Assembly: GCA_951799405.1 (NCBI GenBank)
Contig: OX637345.1
Location: 1,302,001-1,366,000 of the forward strand
Direction of reading: 5' to 3'
From: Agapetus fuscipes
Taxonomy: Eukaryota; Arthropoda; Insecta; Trichoptera; Glossosomatidae
Length of the DNA: 64,000 nucleotides
Position numbers and translations under genes: made by a program. Positions 40,994 to 51,431 of the stretch are shown here, one piece after another. The number at the start of each line of letters is the position of its first letter. The stretch's first letter is position 1. The notes below the pieces were generated by a model, which was given only the letters and a program-made list of their open reading frames with translations, was not told the DNA's origin and did not search any database.

Positions 40994-41910
40994 TGTGGTG
41001 CATCAGTACAGAAGATGAAAGAAAACCAGATATCTGAAATCAGATAAAAAGAAGATAATCCGAAAATTGTGCGTGCCCACCCCTAGTAGTGGGCCCGCGA
41101 GAACGAGTGGGAGTATAAAAGGTGTACGCCGCGCTCCAGCCAGCCAGACACACTGAGACCACGGAACGAGCAACATCTTACCGCGCTCCCGCCAAAATTG
41201 CAAGCCGTCTCGCGTTCCCGCCGATTTCCAAGCAGAGACGCAAAACTACTTTGCACCGTCGCCTGGACGTCTCCGCAGACCACTACATCATCACCAGAGA
41301 AACTTCGAGACCACCGAGCGGACATCTACATCTCCCGCCAAAATCTCAAGACATCTCTCGCGTTCCCGCCAATTTCCAAGCAGAGACGACATCTTACCTC
41401 GTGCCTTCGCCTGGACATCTCCAGCTTCATCATACCTTCACCTGGACATCTCCAGCTTCGCCACATCTTTACCTAGAAGATTCTCAAGACCTCGCCAGGA
41501 ACAGACTTGAGGCAACCGTCTCCTACAGCACACTGCTCACATCACAACACAAAAGGTCCTTCTTAGGGCCACTTTTAATTTTCCTCAAAAGTTTACAGTT
41601 TTTTCTCCTGCTCACAACAAAAGGTCCTTGTTAGGGCCAATCCGAACTTCCTCAAAAGTTTACATGGTTTCGTCCTAATTGCCACTTTCCATATTTCCTT
41701 TCCTTCCCCCACTTCAAGCATCAAGCATCCTGCTCGCCTCACAAGCAAGGCGGATTAAGGAGGACTTCCGCCTGGACGCAGCTTGAAGACCGGAAGATTG
41801 CAACCAATACAACATTTTGAATTACCTTTGATTGAACAGTACTGACTGCATTAAAAATATACACTTTCAAAAACGGGCTTTCAATTCTCACCACACACAC
41901 AACCTCCAAA
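40994..41910 (+). repeat. 3' LTR of the gypsy element
   Basis: 917 bp, matching the 5' LTR with no difference noticed. Confidence 0.9.
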
Positions 41911-42088
41911 CTGTAAAAATGGTTCACTTTGCCAATGTCACCCCTGTCTCAGGGAGGGACGGCAGGAGTTGCAGGGTGAGTGCCCATTTGAGTTTTGGTT
42001 TTTATGTTGTAGGTTCACATGCGGCATGTAAAAGTGCGAACTTGTACGTGTCTGTCTGGGAAAATGCATGTAATGTGAATCTCTAAAC
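41911..42088 (+). repeat. RTE-1 3' module, right part (host of the gypsy element)
   Basis: CTGTAAAAATGGTTCACTTT to TAATGTGAATCTCTAAA. It continues 35497-35540; the (ATTAG)n tail is lost. Confidence 0.85.
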
Positions 42089-42231
42089 ATTTTGGCAATA
42101 TTGTACAAGTTTTCTACTTGACAGATAGGATCTACAGATTTTAAGAGACATTATTTTGTAAATATTATATTTTCAACCTTGTCAAATACGTTGTCCTCTT
42201 TTTCTATGTTCGACCACCGCTATGTAGTCCG

Positions 42232-42345
42232 ATGGCCGGCCTCCTTACCTGTAAAATTAAATAGGTTCCATTCGCCTCATAAAACTCCTTCGGGACAAAA
42301 CGCGGCAAGAAGTTACACTATATGTATGGCTTAATAGCGTTTTCT
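42232..42345 (+). repeat. SINE-T 3' fragment
   Basis: GGCCGGCCTCCTTACCTGT to AAGTTACACTATATGTATGG. Confidence 0.8.
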
Positions 42346-42559
42346 CAGTCCAACCACTATAGTGCTTCCTTTTTTTTCATAAACCATTGAATTTTATTGA
42401 TTTATTTTTTTAATAAAATCAGAAATTCTCCCCCACAGCTTTTAGTGAGAGATCGTGGAAGAAATTTAGGGAAGATGTGAAGAAAGTGGCGGCCAGAAAG
42501 TTTATTCAATTATGTCGCAGAAAGGGAGGGAGATAGAGAAAGAAAGACGAGGAGATGGG

Positions 42560-43012
42560 GCAGGTAAAATGATATTATAGAAAAAGATGGGTGAGGAATG
42601 ATTTTGTAAGAGAAGAATGTGGTGTAAGAGAAAGTGAAGATAAAAAGAGTTTTCTGAGATGGTTTAGATATAATATGAAGAGAATGAATGATGAAAAGAT
42701 GACGGAGAAATTTAGGTTGCAAGAATAGATGGATGTCGTGGTAGAGGAAGACTTAGAAAGCTATGGATGGACCAAATTCCTAAAATAGCGAATGAATGGA
42801 ATATCCAGAATCATATCAATCAATCAAGAATGGGTTATTATAATGTAGGTCCACATGCGGCATGTGTTAGCGCGAAAATGTCTGCTTGTGGGAATGCATT
42901 TAATATAAATCTTAAATGGTATATATCCTTGCAGGTTAGATTAGATTAGATTAGATTAGATAATAAAAGGAGAGCTTGTAAGAAAAAGATTATGAATCCA
43001 GATGAAATGATG
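42560..43012 (+). pseudogene. RTE-1 coding remnant, interrupted by a module
   Basis: Decayed GVRESEDKKSFLRWFRYNMK.., MDVVVEEDLE (frame-shifted GCRGRGRPRK) and, after the inserted module, AATAAAAGGAGAGCTTGTAAG (NKRRAC part) to 43012. Confidence 0.65.
42830..42962 (+). repeat. RTE-1 3' module, 5'-truncated, inside RTE-1
   Basis: Starts near GGGTTATTATAATGTAGG and ends (ATTAG)n at 42937-42962. A younger truncated copy inserted into an older copy of the same LINE. Confidence 0.8.
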
Positions 43013-43165
43013 AATTGACATCCATCTATTCTTGCAACGTATACTTTATTCGCCAGTCTTTGATCACTCAATCTCTCCATATGTCCAAACCATCTTAGCA
43101 AACTTCTTTTAATCTTCACTTTCTCGCTTTCCCTTTCACGACACTCTTTTCTTCACAAATCTATT
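43013..43165 (-). pseudogene. RTE-1-like coding fragment
   Basis: The minus strand reads WFGHMERLSDQRLANKVYVA-like sequence, then ARIDGCQ. Inverted relative to its left neighbour. Confidence 0.65.
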
Positions 43166-43261
43166 AAAAAAAGTACATTGTTACAAATATGTAATTGTGT
43201 GTTTTGTTTGGCTGTGTTAGCGTCTGTGAAAAAGTCTGTTAAGTTTGTAGATATTAGGTAC

Positions 43262-43525
43262 TTATATAATTTTATTTGTATTGGTCAAGACCGGTGCGTA
43301 CTCCAGTGGCAACACTTCGGACTCGTGAATGGAAGGTGGTGGGTTCGAATCCCGGCGGAGCACCAAAAATATACCATTTATATTTTCAAATTTGCTTTTC
43401 GCTGGGTTGAAAATTCATAAAACTTTTACCAAAGACCGGTCATCAAAAGGTCCATTCAGCCCTACAACAACAGGATCTTGCTTGAGAATTGGTGTTTTAT
43501 AGCGACGACGACCAAGCTCGTAAAA
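43262..43525 (+). repeat. SINE-5T (tRNA-like unit and body)
   Basis: GACCGGTGCGTACTCCAGTG, GGGTTCGAATCCCGGCGGAG, body to CGACCAAGCTCGT, then directly fused to SINE-T. Confidence 0.85.
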
Positions 43526-43785
43526 AGGTCGATAGCTCAATTGATAGAATGCTTGCATACCATGCCAAGAGCAAGGGTTCGATCTCCAGGTTTACTCAGC
43601 CTTCACAATAAATGAGAACCAGTCCCCCGGGATTTGGGAAACCTCCACTTCAACTGAAAGTGGTTGGTGTGAGGCCGGCGCCCTTACCCGTAAAAATAAA
43701 TAGATCCCAAATCACCACATGGCAAGAAGGCAAGGCACAAAGGCAAGAAGTTCCACTGTATTTGTAGCTTAGTTGCGTTGCGTAA
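43526..43785 (+). repeat. SINE-T
   Basis: GGTCGATAGCTCAATTGATAG and GGGTTCGATCTCC boxes; a part after the B box is deleted; the 3' end is TGTAGCTTAGTTGCGTTGCG. Confidence 0.85.
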
Positions 43786-44305
43786 GATTCCTCGAGTGTT
43801 CTAGTAAAATCTTGCATGTGGCAATCCTAAATGATTTGACAATAATCCTTATTATTGCCATAAATTAAGGGCCAAAAACTCTCTATGGCTGGAGAAGTCA
43901 GCCAACTGGCAACCGTTGGATTGTATAAGTGTAAAGTTGACTCTGGATGTAAACCGAATCTGAAATAAATTGTGTAAAATAAAACACCGCATTTTAATGA
44001 AATTCTACCCGCAAAAATCAAAACAATATATTTGTAACTTACGTTGTATAAAACAGACTTTTAAGGGTGGAGTATTGCACCTGTTTAATCTGCTTTCACA
44101 TTTCACTTGGAATGTTAAAAACTTAGACATCCTTAAGTGAAACAAGTCAAGTTAAGGGATGGATCTCAGCTTCATATCTCGACAGACAAAAGCCTCAGGG
44201 AAAAGTTATTAAATATCTTAAGCCGCACTTAAGTGTAAGGTAACGATAAACTCCAGTATTGTAATCAGATGAAAGTTTAAATGTTTATATAAGCCGTATG
44301 ATAGA

Positions 44306-45292
44306 CGGGGAGACGGGTTTAGAACGGCACAGTGGCAAAACGACGAGTACAGAACGACACATGAAAGAACGACACATGACATAACGACAAAAGACAGAAC
44401 GACACATGACAGGGCAACACATGACAGTACGACACAAGACAGAACAACACATGACAAAATGACACAGTACTGAACGACACAGTACAAAACGACACAGTAC
44501 AGAACGACACAGTACTGAACGACACAGTACTGAACGACACAGTACAGAACGACACAGTACAGAACGAAACAGTACAGAACAACACATGAAAGAACGACAA
44601 AAAACAGAACGACACAAGACAGAACGATACATGAAAGAACGGCACATGACAGAACGACAAAAGACAAAACGACACATGAAAGAATGACACATGACAGAAC
44701 AACACATGACAGTACGACACAAGGCAGAACAGCACATGACAGAACATCACATGACAGAATATCTTAATGAAAAAAAATCCCTGTATGACAAAACAACACC
44801 CAAAATACATCACAATGACAAAACAACACAGAAAATACATCGCTATAACAAGACGTAGACAAAATATCGCATACCTAAAACAGAACATACAATTAATGGC
44901 ACTTAAAGAAATCCTATGACAAACGTCACAAACAATACAGTTGTCATAATAATAAAAATGATATTAGGATGATTTATTTTGTGAACGCTAATTTTTTCGT
45001 CTACGTCATGTGTTGTTTTATTTCATTGTGATGTAGGTACTTTCCTACATCACAATGAAAAGTTCCATGGAAAGTTCCGGAACGCACTGAAGACAAGCAA
45101 ATTTCTGGCATCGTTTGCACCAGCGCAGCGCCCTTGGAGTGACTACATCACGAAACGGCGCTATAAAGAAATCATCAACTCATCATCATCATCATTTCCT
45201 GTGATTTTTGTCATAGTAATTTTCTTTCGTGTGTTGTTCTGTTATGTGTCGTTATGTCACTGTGTCGTTCTAACATGGAACCGATAGACGAG
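44306..45292. mobile_element. FB15 fold-back element 2
   Basis: The left arm (about 44318-44945) is a regular array of 15-bp units GACACATGACAGAAC / GACACAGTACAGAAC. The right arm (about 45200-45285) holds the complement (GTGTCGTTATGTCACTGTGT). Outer ends GATAGACG and CGATAGACGAG. The loop contains a SINE-5T tail scrap, a 17-bp-arm hairpin (45024-45063) and a CR1-like LINE end. Frames across the array stay open because 15 is divisible by three (Cys/Val/Ser-rich products on the minus strand); these are not genes. Confidence 0.75.
45061..45198 (+). repeat. CR1/L2-like LINE 3' end in FB15 loop
   Basis: CATGGAAAGTTCCGGAACGC to CATCAACTCATCATCATC, nearly the same as 23135-23275. It includes codons for FRNALKTSKFLASFAPA. 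Confidence 0.85.
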
Positions 45293-45502
45293 CCTCAACT
45301 TAAAGTCGAGATGTCGGCTTAGCTGAGTGAGAAACATGCCTGCTTTTGATGGTTATTTAAAATTTCTAGAAAATTAATTAAATTTGAGTGAATATTACGT
45401 TTTACGTATTCAATTTATACATGTGATAAATCTCAAATTAATATAAACCCTGCAAATGTTGCCGACCGTCCTTGAAAAAGGGATAGCATTGGCAAAGTGT
45501 AT

Positions 45503-46251
45503 TGTTATGATTTTAGGGTTCTAATTATCTCCAAATTAAACAATGGTCTTCTTTTAGGATATTTATTTTATAGTAAAAAATTTTTTGTACACTTTTAGAT
45601 TTATTTAGCAACAACAACAACTACAACTAAGCTACACATATAGTGTAACTTCTTGCCGCGTTATCCCCGAAGGGGTCGCATGTGGCGAGTTGAGCTTATT
45701 TATTTTTTCAGGTAAGGGGGCCGGCCTTACGCCAACCACTTCAGTTGAAGTGGGGTTTTCCCAGCTCCCGAGGGGGCTGGTACTCATTTCTTGTGAAGGC
45801 TGAGTAAACCTTGCCGGTATTTTTATTATGGGGTTTGAAATAAACACCGAAATAGGAAATCGTTTCTGACACCCTCCTCGGTGGGATTCGAACCCGAGCT
45901 CACGGGGTAGAATGCGAGCACTCTACTAACTGAGCTATCAGCCGTACTTTAGCAATTTACATTTTATTTATTTCACAGATGGTTTGTGTTCACTTATGCT
46001 GTTAGTCTTCACACGTATAAGGTCGCAAAATAACTCCCCTCTTGCAAGCTGTTTGCGCCTTATATACCCCAGCGATAGAAGCTTATAGAGGTTAATTTTG
46101 CCAGAAGCTTCTCGAAGCACATGACAATCTAGTGACTTCTGTAGGTACTCAACAATAATTAATCCTACTCACCAATATTATAAATAATTCCAATCAGCTA
46201 TAACTAATACCTTTACCTATCTAAATATTAAATTGCATATTTACATAACAG
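45503..46251 (-). mobile_element. LTR-4 solo LTR carrying a SINE-T
   Basis: Reverse orientation: right end CATATTTACATAACA and left end TGTTATGATTTTAGGGTTC. 4-bp duplication GTAT (45499-45502 and 46252-46255). About 410 bp after removing the SINE at 45611-45947. Related to 20010-20401 (shared AGCTATAACTAATACC and GAACCCTAAAATC). Confidence 0.85.
45611..45947 (-). repeat. SINE-T, full length, with target duplication
   Basis: 337 bp with (CAA)n tail side at 45611-45625 and tRNA-like head at the right. Flanked by a 7-bp duplication TTTAGCA (45604-45610, 45948-45954). Confidence 0.9.
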
Positions 46252-46361
46252 TATTAAATAACATTTTTTCAGCATGGGTAGGCAGCCTTATACCAACTTA
46301 TAAGTCAAAGCACAAAAGTTATACCGTATTACATTATAAAAATAAGTTTTAATTCAGGTAT

Positions 46362-46646
46362 TGTTACGATTTATGGATTCGTCAAACGTGAGCCTAGGCA
46401 CGGTGGTTGGTGTGTGTGACGTCTCTGGTATAGTGTAAAATAATGTTCTAGTATAATCCATTATGTAAGTATCTACCATGTTCTCGAACATGCGAGAATT
46501 GTCTCTGCCGCACATATAAATACGAGCAAAGATTATGTGGGTCAGCCAAAGTCTCTCTAACCATTGTGACGCGAAGACCTGTACGCAGAGAATTATTTAA
46601 TTAAAATCGCAATTTAATTAAAATAACCCTAAATCAGATCATAACA
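46362..46646 (+). mobile_element. LTR-4 type solo LTR
   Basis: 285 bp, TGTTACGATTTATGG to ATCATAACA, with a TATA-like CATATAAATACG at 46512. The flanks GTAT/AAAT do not match, so one side may be rearranged. Confidence 0.65.
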
Positions 46647-46689
46647 AAATAATAAATGACGAATTGAAATTTACAATGTCCGAAAATTT

Positions 46690-46871
46690 GACGTAAACAA
46701 AGAAGGTTCCGGTTTAATTCAAAACCAACATCAATCGCCACTTCCTTGCAACGCCTCACGACAGAAGCAACAACACAAGCAACCCCTCTGCGGCACCCTT
46801 CGAGTGTGACATAGACCCCCAAGACTTTCAAGAATTGGGGAGCCTCCCGCACAGGGTTTCTAAAAAAAAGG
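46690..46871 (+). pseudogene. Jockey-like LINE 3' end
   Basis: TTAATTCAAAACCAACATCA (the NSKPTSI/KTNINRHF region), then CCTCTGCGGCACCC, GACATAGACCCCC, CCCGCACAGGGTTTC and poly(A). It represents the uninterrupted version of the LTR target at 17868. Confidence 0.8.
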
Positions 46872-47111
46872 ACCCAAGTTGCATCGACGTGTGACGTTTG
46901 CTTGCCGGTGAAAAAACCTTTGTTCAACTTCCAAGAGCAGTTTAAAATTCAAAGAAAAATATTCTCACTTTACAGAAAAGGTCGCAGAGTGAAAGGTAAA
47001 GTTTTATCATCTCAAATAGACGCTGCAATGGAAACATTTATTATGTTTCTTTATAATGGGATCCTTGAAGACAACAGCTCTGGAGGAGACGAGCGCTGTC
47101 TACGCTGTCTG
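46872..47111 (+). other. unassigned; short open frame
   Basis: The open frame from 46902 (KKPLFNFQEQFKIQRKIF..) is basic and runs into FB15 arm 3. It could be an exon or LINE remnant; I do not recognise it. Confidence 0.3.
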
Positions 47112-47215
47112 GATGAAATGGGTTCCACGACAAACCGTTCACGGACAACTCGGCCATTGACAAATCGGTCACACGACAGTCCGTCCACAAGAATTTTTGG
47201 TCAACGACATGTCGT

Positions 47216-47280
47216 TCTAATCTAAGTTGCAAAAATATGTTACATTTGAGATTCACAATTTATGCATTCTCACAACCACT
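47216..47280 (-). repeat. RTE-1 3' module scrap in FB15 loop
   Basis: TCTAATCTAAGTTGCAAAAAT to GCATTCTCACAACC only. Confidence 0.75.
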
Positions 47281-47528
47281 AGAAAGCGTTAAGCAACAGT
47301 CAATCCGAGACATCACAAACGCGCCCACTAGGGTCTTGACTGCATCTGAGGGTAAACAATTTCTAATAGCCTTAATTTGGTGAAGTAAAAAACAAGAGAA
47401 AGCTATTGTGGCATCTATTTGCCTCTCCAGTGTCAGATTCCGATCCAGTAAGACTCCTAGAAGTCTCACTGAATCAGAAGGCTGGATCAGCTTACCTCCA
47501 ATGGAGAGTGGAACTCCATTCACTAGTA
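47275..47528 (-). pseudogene. CR1/L2-like reverse transcriptase fragment
   Basis: About 80 uninterrupted codons on the minus strand: VLVNGVPLSIGGKLIQPSDS, VRLLGVLLDRNLTLERQI and a following KTLVGAFVMSRIDCC. This is the post-YADD thumb region of a CR1/L2-type RT. Cut by the MITE-2 on one side and the module scrap on the other. Confidence 0.75.
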
Positions 47529-47785
47529 CGCTCCCCCAGTTCTTGTTTATCGTATACGCCAATCTTGTCAAATATGACTTTTTCATGCAGTTGTCTTATG
47601 AATCTAATTTTACACAATCTGAGCTAAGAAAAACCGTAAAACTCGATAATGTGAGAGTTCTTTTAAATATTTTTAAAACAAATTTCTTGTTTTCATAAGA
47701 CACATTGGTCCAGTACACATGCAAACATTGATCATGTAAAATTTTCTCAATGGCGTATACGATAAACAAGAACTAAGGCAGCGAC
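47524..47785. mobile_element. MITE-2
   Basis: Ends CCCCAGTTCTTGTTTATCG and CGATAAACAAGAACTAAGG. Landmarks as in the other copies. Inserted in the LINE fragment within the FB15 loop. Confidence 0.82.
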
Positions 47786-48304
47786 TGTAGGTGGTCACGC
47801 CTAGATGTGGCTACCCACAGTTTCTCCGTCTTTGACCAAAAAAGTCATGTGGACGAACTATCGTTTGACCAAATTGTCCGTGACCGATGTGTTTGTAGAC
47901 GAGCTATTTGTGGCCGAGTTGTCATTAACCGAAATATAGTGGGACCAAATTATCCGTGACCGATGTGCCCGTAGACTGCGGCTGAGCTGTATGTGACCGA
48001 AATGACCAAAAAAGCGTTTGGATGAACTGTCACGTGACCGATTTGTCAATGGACGAGCTGTCTATGAACGGGTGGTCGTGATACGGGTGAAATGATTAAA
48101 GTCAACTGCAGACAGGGACTTGTTAAACACAAGGCTAAACAAATTATTGTTTATTATCTTTTGCTCTTTGTCATCTCTCCTCTTACAGCAGACAGACTAA
48201 CTGAGATTATGAATTTATGTGTATTATTATAGTTACTCTTGTATAAAAAAATCTGAATAAAAATACAATGAACATTTAAAATACCCGCAATACCATAGTC
48301 TATA

Positions 48305-48556
48305 ATCCATAATCTAAAATCTAAGTTGCAAGGATATATTCATTCAAAGCTCTCAGATGTATGCCCATAAACAAACACGTGTAGTTCGCGCTTACAAATG
48401 CTGATTGTGTACTTACAAATAAAATCCAAACCTCAAATGAACATAAGCCTTGCAACTCTTGCCGACATTCCCTGAAACAGGGGTGACATTGGCAAAGTGA
48501 ACCATTTTTTACAGTATGGGTGGTCAGCCTCATACCAACCTATAAGTCAAGGAACG
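48305..48556 (-). repeat. RTE-1 3' module, diverged subgroup
   Basis: Full-length minus-strand copy with TATAATCTAAAATCTAAG tail. Confidence 0.87.
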
Positions 48557-48705
48557 ATAGTAAATAACATAAAATGGACTCCCAATAATCAGGAATTTTT
48601 TTCTAGTTTACAGCATTGAGTCGTAGTTCGGCGTGTCAAAGAAAGCACTTACAATGTATTATTTTGCATAAAATATCACTAAAAATTAAACTCAAATCCC
48701 CATCT

Positions 48706-48892
48706 ATAATCTAAGTTGCAAGGATATTTTATTCATTTAAAGTTCTCAAATGCATGCCCACAAACAAACACGTGTAGTTCGCACTTACAAATGCTGAATG
48801 TGTATGTACTTACAAATAAAATGCAAACCTCAAATGAACATAAGCCCTACAACTTTGGCCGACCTTCCCTGACACAGGGGTGACATTGATAA
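48706..48892 (-). repeat. RTE-1 3' module, 5'-truncated
   Basis: Tail-side part up to CAGGGGTGACATTG. Confidence 0.82.
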
Positions 48893-48929
48893 AACTTAAA
48901 ATAGTTGAAACTTTATTTTATGTGTATGG

Positions 48930-48980
48930 TTCCATTCCTTAACTTATAGGTTGGTATGAGGCTGACCACTCATACTGTTG
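48930..48980 (+). repeat. RTE-1 3' module, first ~50 bp only
   Basis: ATTCCTTAACTTATAGGTTGG to CCACTCATACTGT, then unrelated DNA. Confidence 0.7.
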
Positions 48981-49080
48981 TAACTGAGTATTCTTGCAAT
49001 AACAATGGCTGTATGGCAAAGTTCATAAATATAAGTTTTCGCACTGTTTTTAGATATTTATTTGAAATTAGAAACCCATA

Positions 49081-49165
49081 ATCCTATACTTAGCCGCCAA
49101 CATTGCAGATCAACTGCCATTAATTTCGTTACTTGCAAACGTCTTTCATTTCATTCATAAGTCGA
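49081..49165 (-). pseudogene. RTE-1 coding scrap
   Basis: TTAGCCGCCAACATTGCAGA and GTCTTTCATTTCATTCAT correspond to the MKEVCK..CNVGG end, reversed. Confidence 0.65.
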
Positions 49166-49179
49166 TTTTTAAAAATAAA

Positions 49180-49440
49180 ATTAATTCAATTAACGACAAA
49201 AACAAATCGCTCGTTATAGCAGCGAATGAATCGAGATTTTCGGCCGATACAATTTGTAGGCCGTGTACAAATACAGTCGTTGCAATTAGGGTCCGCCAGT
49301 CTGTCGTTAATAAGGGGCGGGCGGAATTGCAAATCCGTTAATCATTTCCGTTAATTGACGACTCGATTAATCCCCTCTCTATGTCGGTTAATTGGATTTC
49401 TCACAAAGGCCTTCTTGGTACAGTCTTAAGCACGCACTCG
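49180..49440. promoter_or_regulatory. possible conserved non-coding (enhancer-like) block
   Basis: Non-repetitive, balanced composition, no ORF, and several TTAATT/TAAT homeodomain-type cores (CCGTTAATTGACGACTCG; CGGTTAATTGGATTT) around GGGGCGGGCGGAATTGCAAA. It stands out from the AT-rich repeats. Inference only. Confidence 0.3.
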
Positions 49441-49497
49441 CTCAGGTTTAGGGATGGGCGAGATTAAAAAATCCGGGATACTCCGGTATTAAATTTC

Positions 49498-49720
49498 ATT
49501 GACTTATAGGTTGGTAGGAGGCTGACCACCCATACTGTAAAACAATGGTTCACTTTGACAATGCCACCCCTGTTGCAGGTAAGATCGATAAGAGTTGAAT
49601 GCGATTCTAGATTATATATACAAAAAAACAGACTGACGAAGAAAGTATTAAAATTCCATCACAACTACAAGAACGGTATATTGGTCATAATTAAAGGAGA
49701 GCTTGCACAAAAAGGTATAT
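49498..49720 (+). repeat. RTE-1 module and coding scraps
   Basis: GACTTATAGGTTGGTAGGAGG to GATCGATAAGAGTTGAA, then ACTGACGAAGAAAGTAT and GGAGAGCTTGCAC of the coding end, out of natural order. Confidence 0.65.
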
Positions 49721-49769
49721 TGTTATAAATTATGTTTTTTTTTTTGGTTTGGTGAATATTTTTTTATTA

Positions 49770-49860
49770 ATGTTCCTCAACTTTTAGGTTGGTATATGGC
49801 TGATCGCGTGTAATGTAAAAAAATGTTTACTTTTGCCAATATCAAGGACGGCAAAAGTAT
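49770..49860 (+). repeat. RTE-1 3' module, 5' part, decayed
   Basis: TTCCTCAACTTTTAGGTTGG to CAAGGACGGCAAAAGT. Confidence 0.65.
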
Positions 49861-50299
49861 AAAAAACAGTAATTATTATACAAATATAAAGATGTTCTTA
49901 TTTAGATTTTCGGCATTTACTTTGTGAAACTCCATAAAAAAGTAAAATTTCGTGAACTATAACGTAGAAATTTTATTTTTTTAAATCTATTAATAAAGTT
50001 TTTCTTTCAACTATTTTAATAAAAATACAAGCGAAAATAACGAGATGCGAATAGCATAACAGAATCTTTTAGATAAAGAGTGCGAAAAAAAGTGAAAACA
50101 ATTAAGCCTTCAGCCCAAAAAAAAACTTGGGATAGAACTACAAAGAAGAAAACCGTCAATACCGGTAAATGTCGTTAATTTTGTCATCTCTACGTATTTA
50201 CCAGAAGCCTATCTAATGCTTCTATTAGACGAGAAACAATATCGCATTATAATATATGAAGTGAAATGCTATATTACATTATAACCCTATGATGTTCAG
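49861..50299. other. AT-rich, nothing recognised
   Basis: No gene or repeat family seen. Confidence 0.45.
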
Positions 50300-50490
50300 G
50301 CGTTTTTCAATACTCACATCTCTCCATTGTTTTAAAAACTGTATTGGCTTAATTCACTGGAGAGGGTGGGTTACTATGTTTGTCTGATGGTTTACAAAGC
50401 CGTAAATGGTGCGGCTTCTTCATATTTGTCTGACATGTTTTTACCCATTGAGATTGTTTTCAAACGTGAGAAGCTCAGAAGCGCTATAAT
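50300..50490 (+). pseudogene. CR1/L2-like LINE remnant
   Basis: Reads YWLNSLERVGYYVCLMVYKA, then VNGAASSYLSDMF, matching the HWL..R..FK...MVYK...G.AP.YL.D pattern before the GDRAF motif. Stops flank it. Confidence 0.6.
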
Positions 50491-51430
50491 TTAAGCTCCT
50501 AAATTCCTTACGGCCTTAAGGCGACGAGATAGCGATTCGTGTCTCAAAATACGGTGTACTGTGATTATTTATCTTTGAAGCGCTTTCACAAGCGCTAGCA
50601 AGCTCTGACTTGGATTGATATCCAAAGTGTACCTAAGGAATTTAACAGAAAAACACTCCTCTGACACGCACTTATTTTGCAATAAATTTGAAAATCAAAA
50701 ACGGTTTCGCAAGTGAATATCACAATGTGTATTGAATTTGTGAAATAGCTGAGCATCCACGGTCTCACCGAGTCAGGTCTCTAATTTTTTTTGGCCCAAG
50801 ACCCAAACTCAGGCCCGCCGCACGGAGTCAGGATGAGATGGGAGTCACAGGACTTACGACCTGTCTCTGGTTGGTTAAGGATCCTTCCGTCATGACAACG
50901 TTCCCAATTCCTCCCAACTCATCCTTCCTTCCAATATGTACCTAAGTCCGATTTACCACATTGCATGCCCAGAGGTGTCTGGGCTCTCAGATCTTCGCCC
51001 TTGTTAGTCTTTCCAGAAATCCATTTATTTGGGATCTATTCAGTCTCAGATCCTTAAGGAAATTTTATTATACCGATTTAGCTGGCAATAATAAAACATA
51101 CGTAATTAATTTCTAGCACGATTGAGTGAGTTTTGCCAATTTTCTTTCACACATAAAGGCTTGCGATAAATCCCGTCATGTTCCGTCGACGTCAGTCAGT
51201 TGATTCGCGAAAAAAAGTGTTGACATGAAATGTTAGTTTGAGCGTTTTTGATGGGTTTTTTTTGACGTTATTTCTGCTCATACAAAAATGAAATTGTTAT
51301 TTCAGTTTCAATGAAATTTAATTAAATGTTTTTTATTTGTTTGACCAAATTAAATTATAATAACGATGAAAGTAATGAATTTGTTATGTTTTATTTTATA
51401 TAGCGTTCGAGGAAAACCTCCTAGGTCTAT
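50491..51430. other. unassigned, single-copy-looking sequence
   Basis: No ORF of note and no family from this window recognised. 50770-51000 has higher GC. Confidence 0.45.
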
Positions 51431-51431
51431 C

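Larger units (their letters stand above)
35541..41910 (+). mobile_element. Ty3/gypsy LTR retrotransposon, apparently complete
   Basis: 6370 bp: 5' LTR 35541-36457, primer binding site, gag 36555-37343, pol 37295-40489, purine-rich tract, 3' LTR 40994-41910. A 4-bp duplication CTGT flanks it (35537-35540 and 41911-41914), within an RTE-1 module. No env ORF. The LTRs look identical by eye, pointing to very recent insertion. Of all mobile elements here this is the only one with no visible defect. Confidence 0.93.
43179..44025 (+). mobile_element. LTR-4 related LTR, carrying two SINEs
   Basis: Starts TGTTACAAATATGTAATTG after ACAT and ends CAAAACA before ATAT. A SINE-5T (43262-43525) and a SINE-T (43526-43785) sit inside. 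The right part (GTAAACCGAATCTGAAATAAA) resembles the LTR at 24891. Confidence 0.65.
47112..48080. mobile_element. FB15 fold-back element 3
   Basis: Left arm about 47118-47212 and right arm about 47825-48075 are inverted relatives: both contain (in one orientation) GTGACCGATTTGTCAATGG and CGAG.TGTC..TGAACGG. Units of about 15 bp such as TGACCGATGTGTTTG and TAGACGAGCTATTTG are visible in the right arm. The loop holds a module scrap, a LINE fragment and a MITE-2. Confidence 0.65.

Noticed and set aside
44218..44888. Long Cys-rich minus-strand ORFs of 149-189 codons
   Set aside because: They read through a 15-bp tandem array in all three frames; the pentapeptide repeats are a by-product of the unit length.
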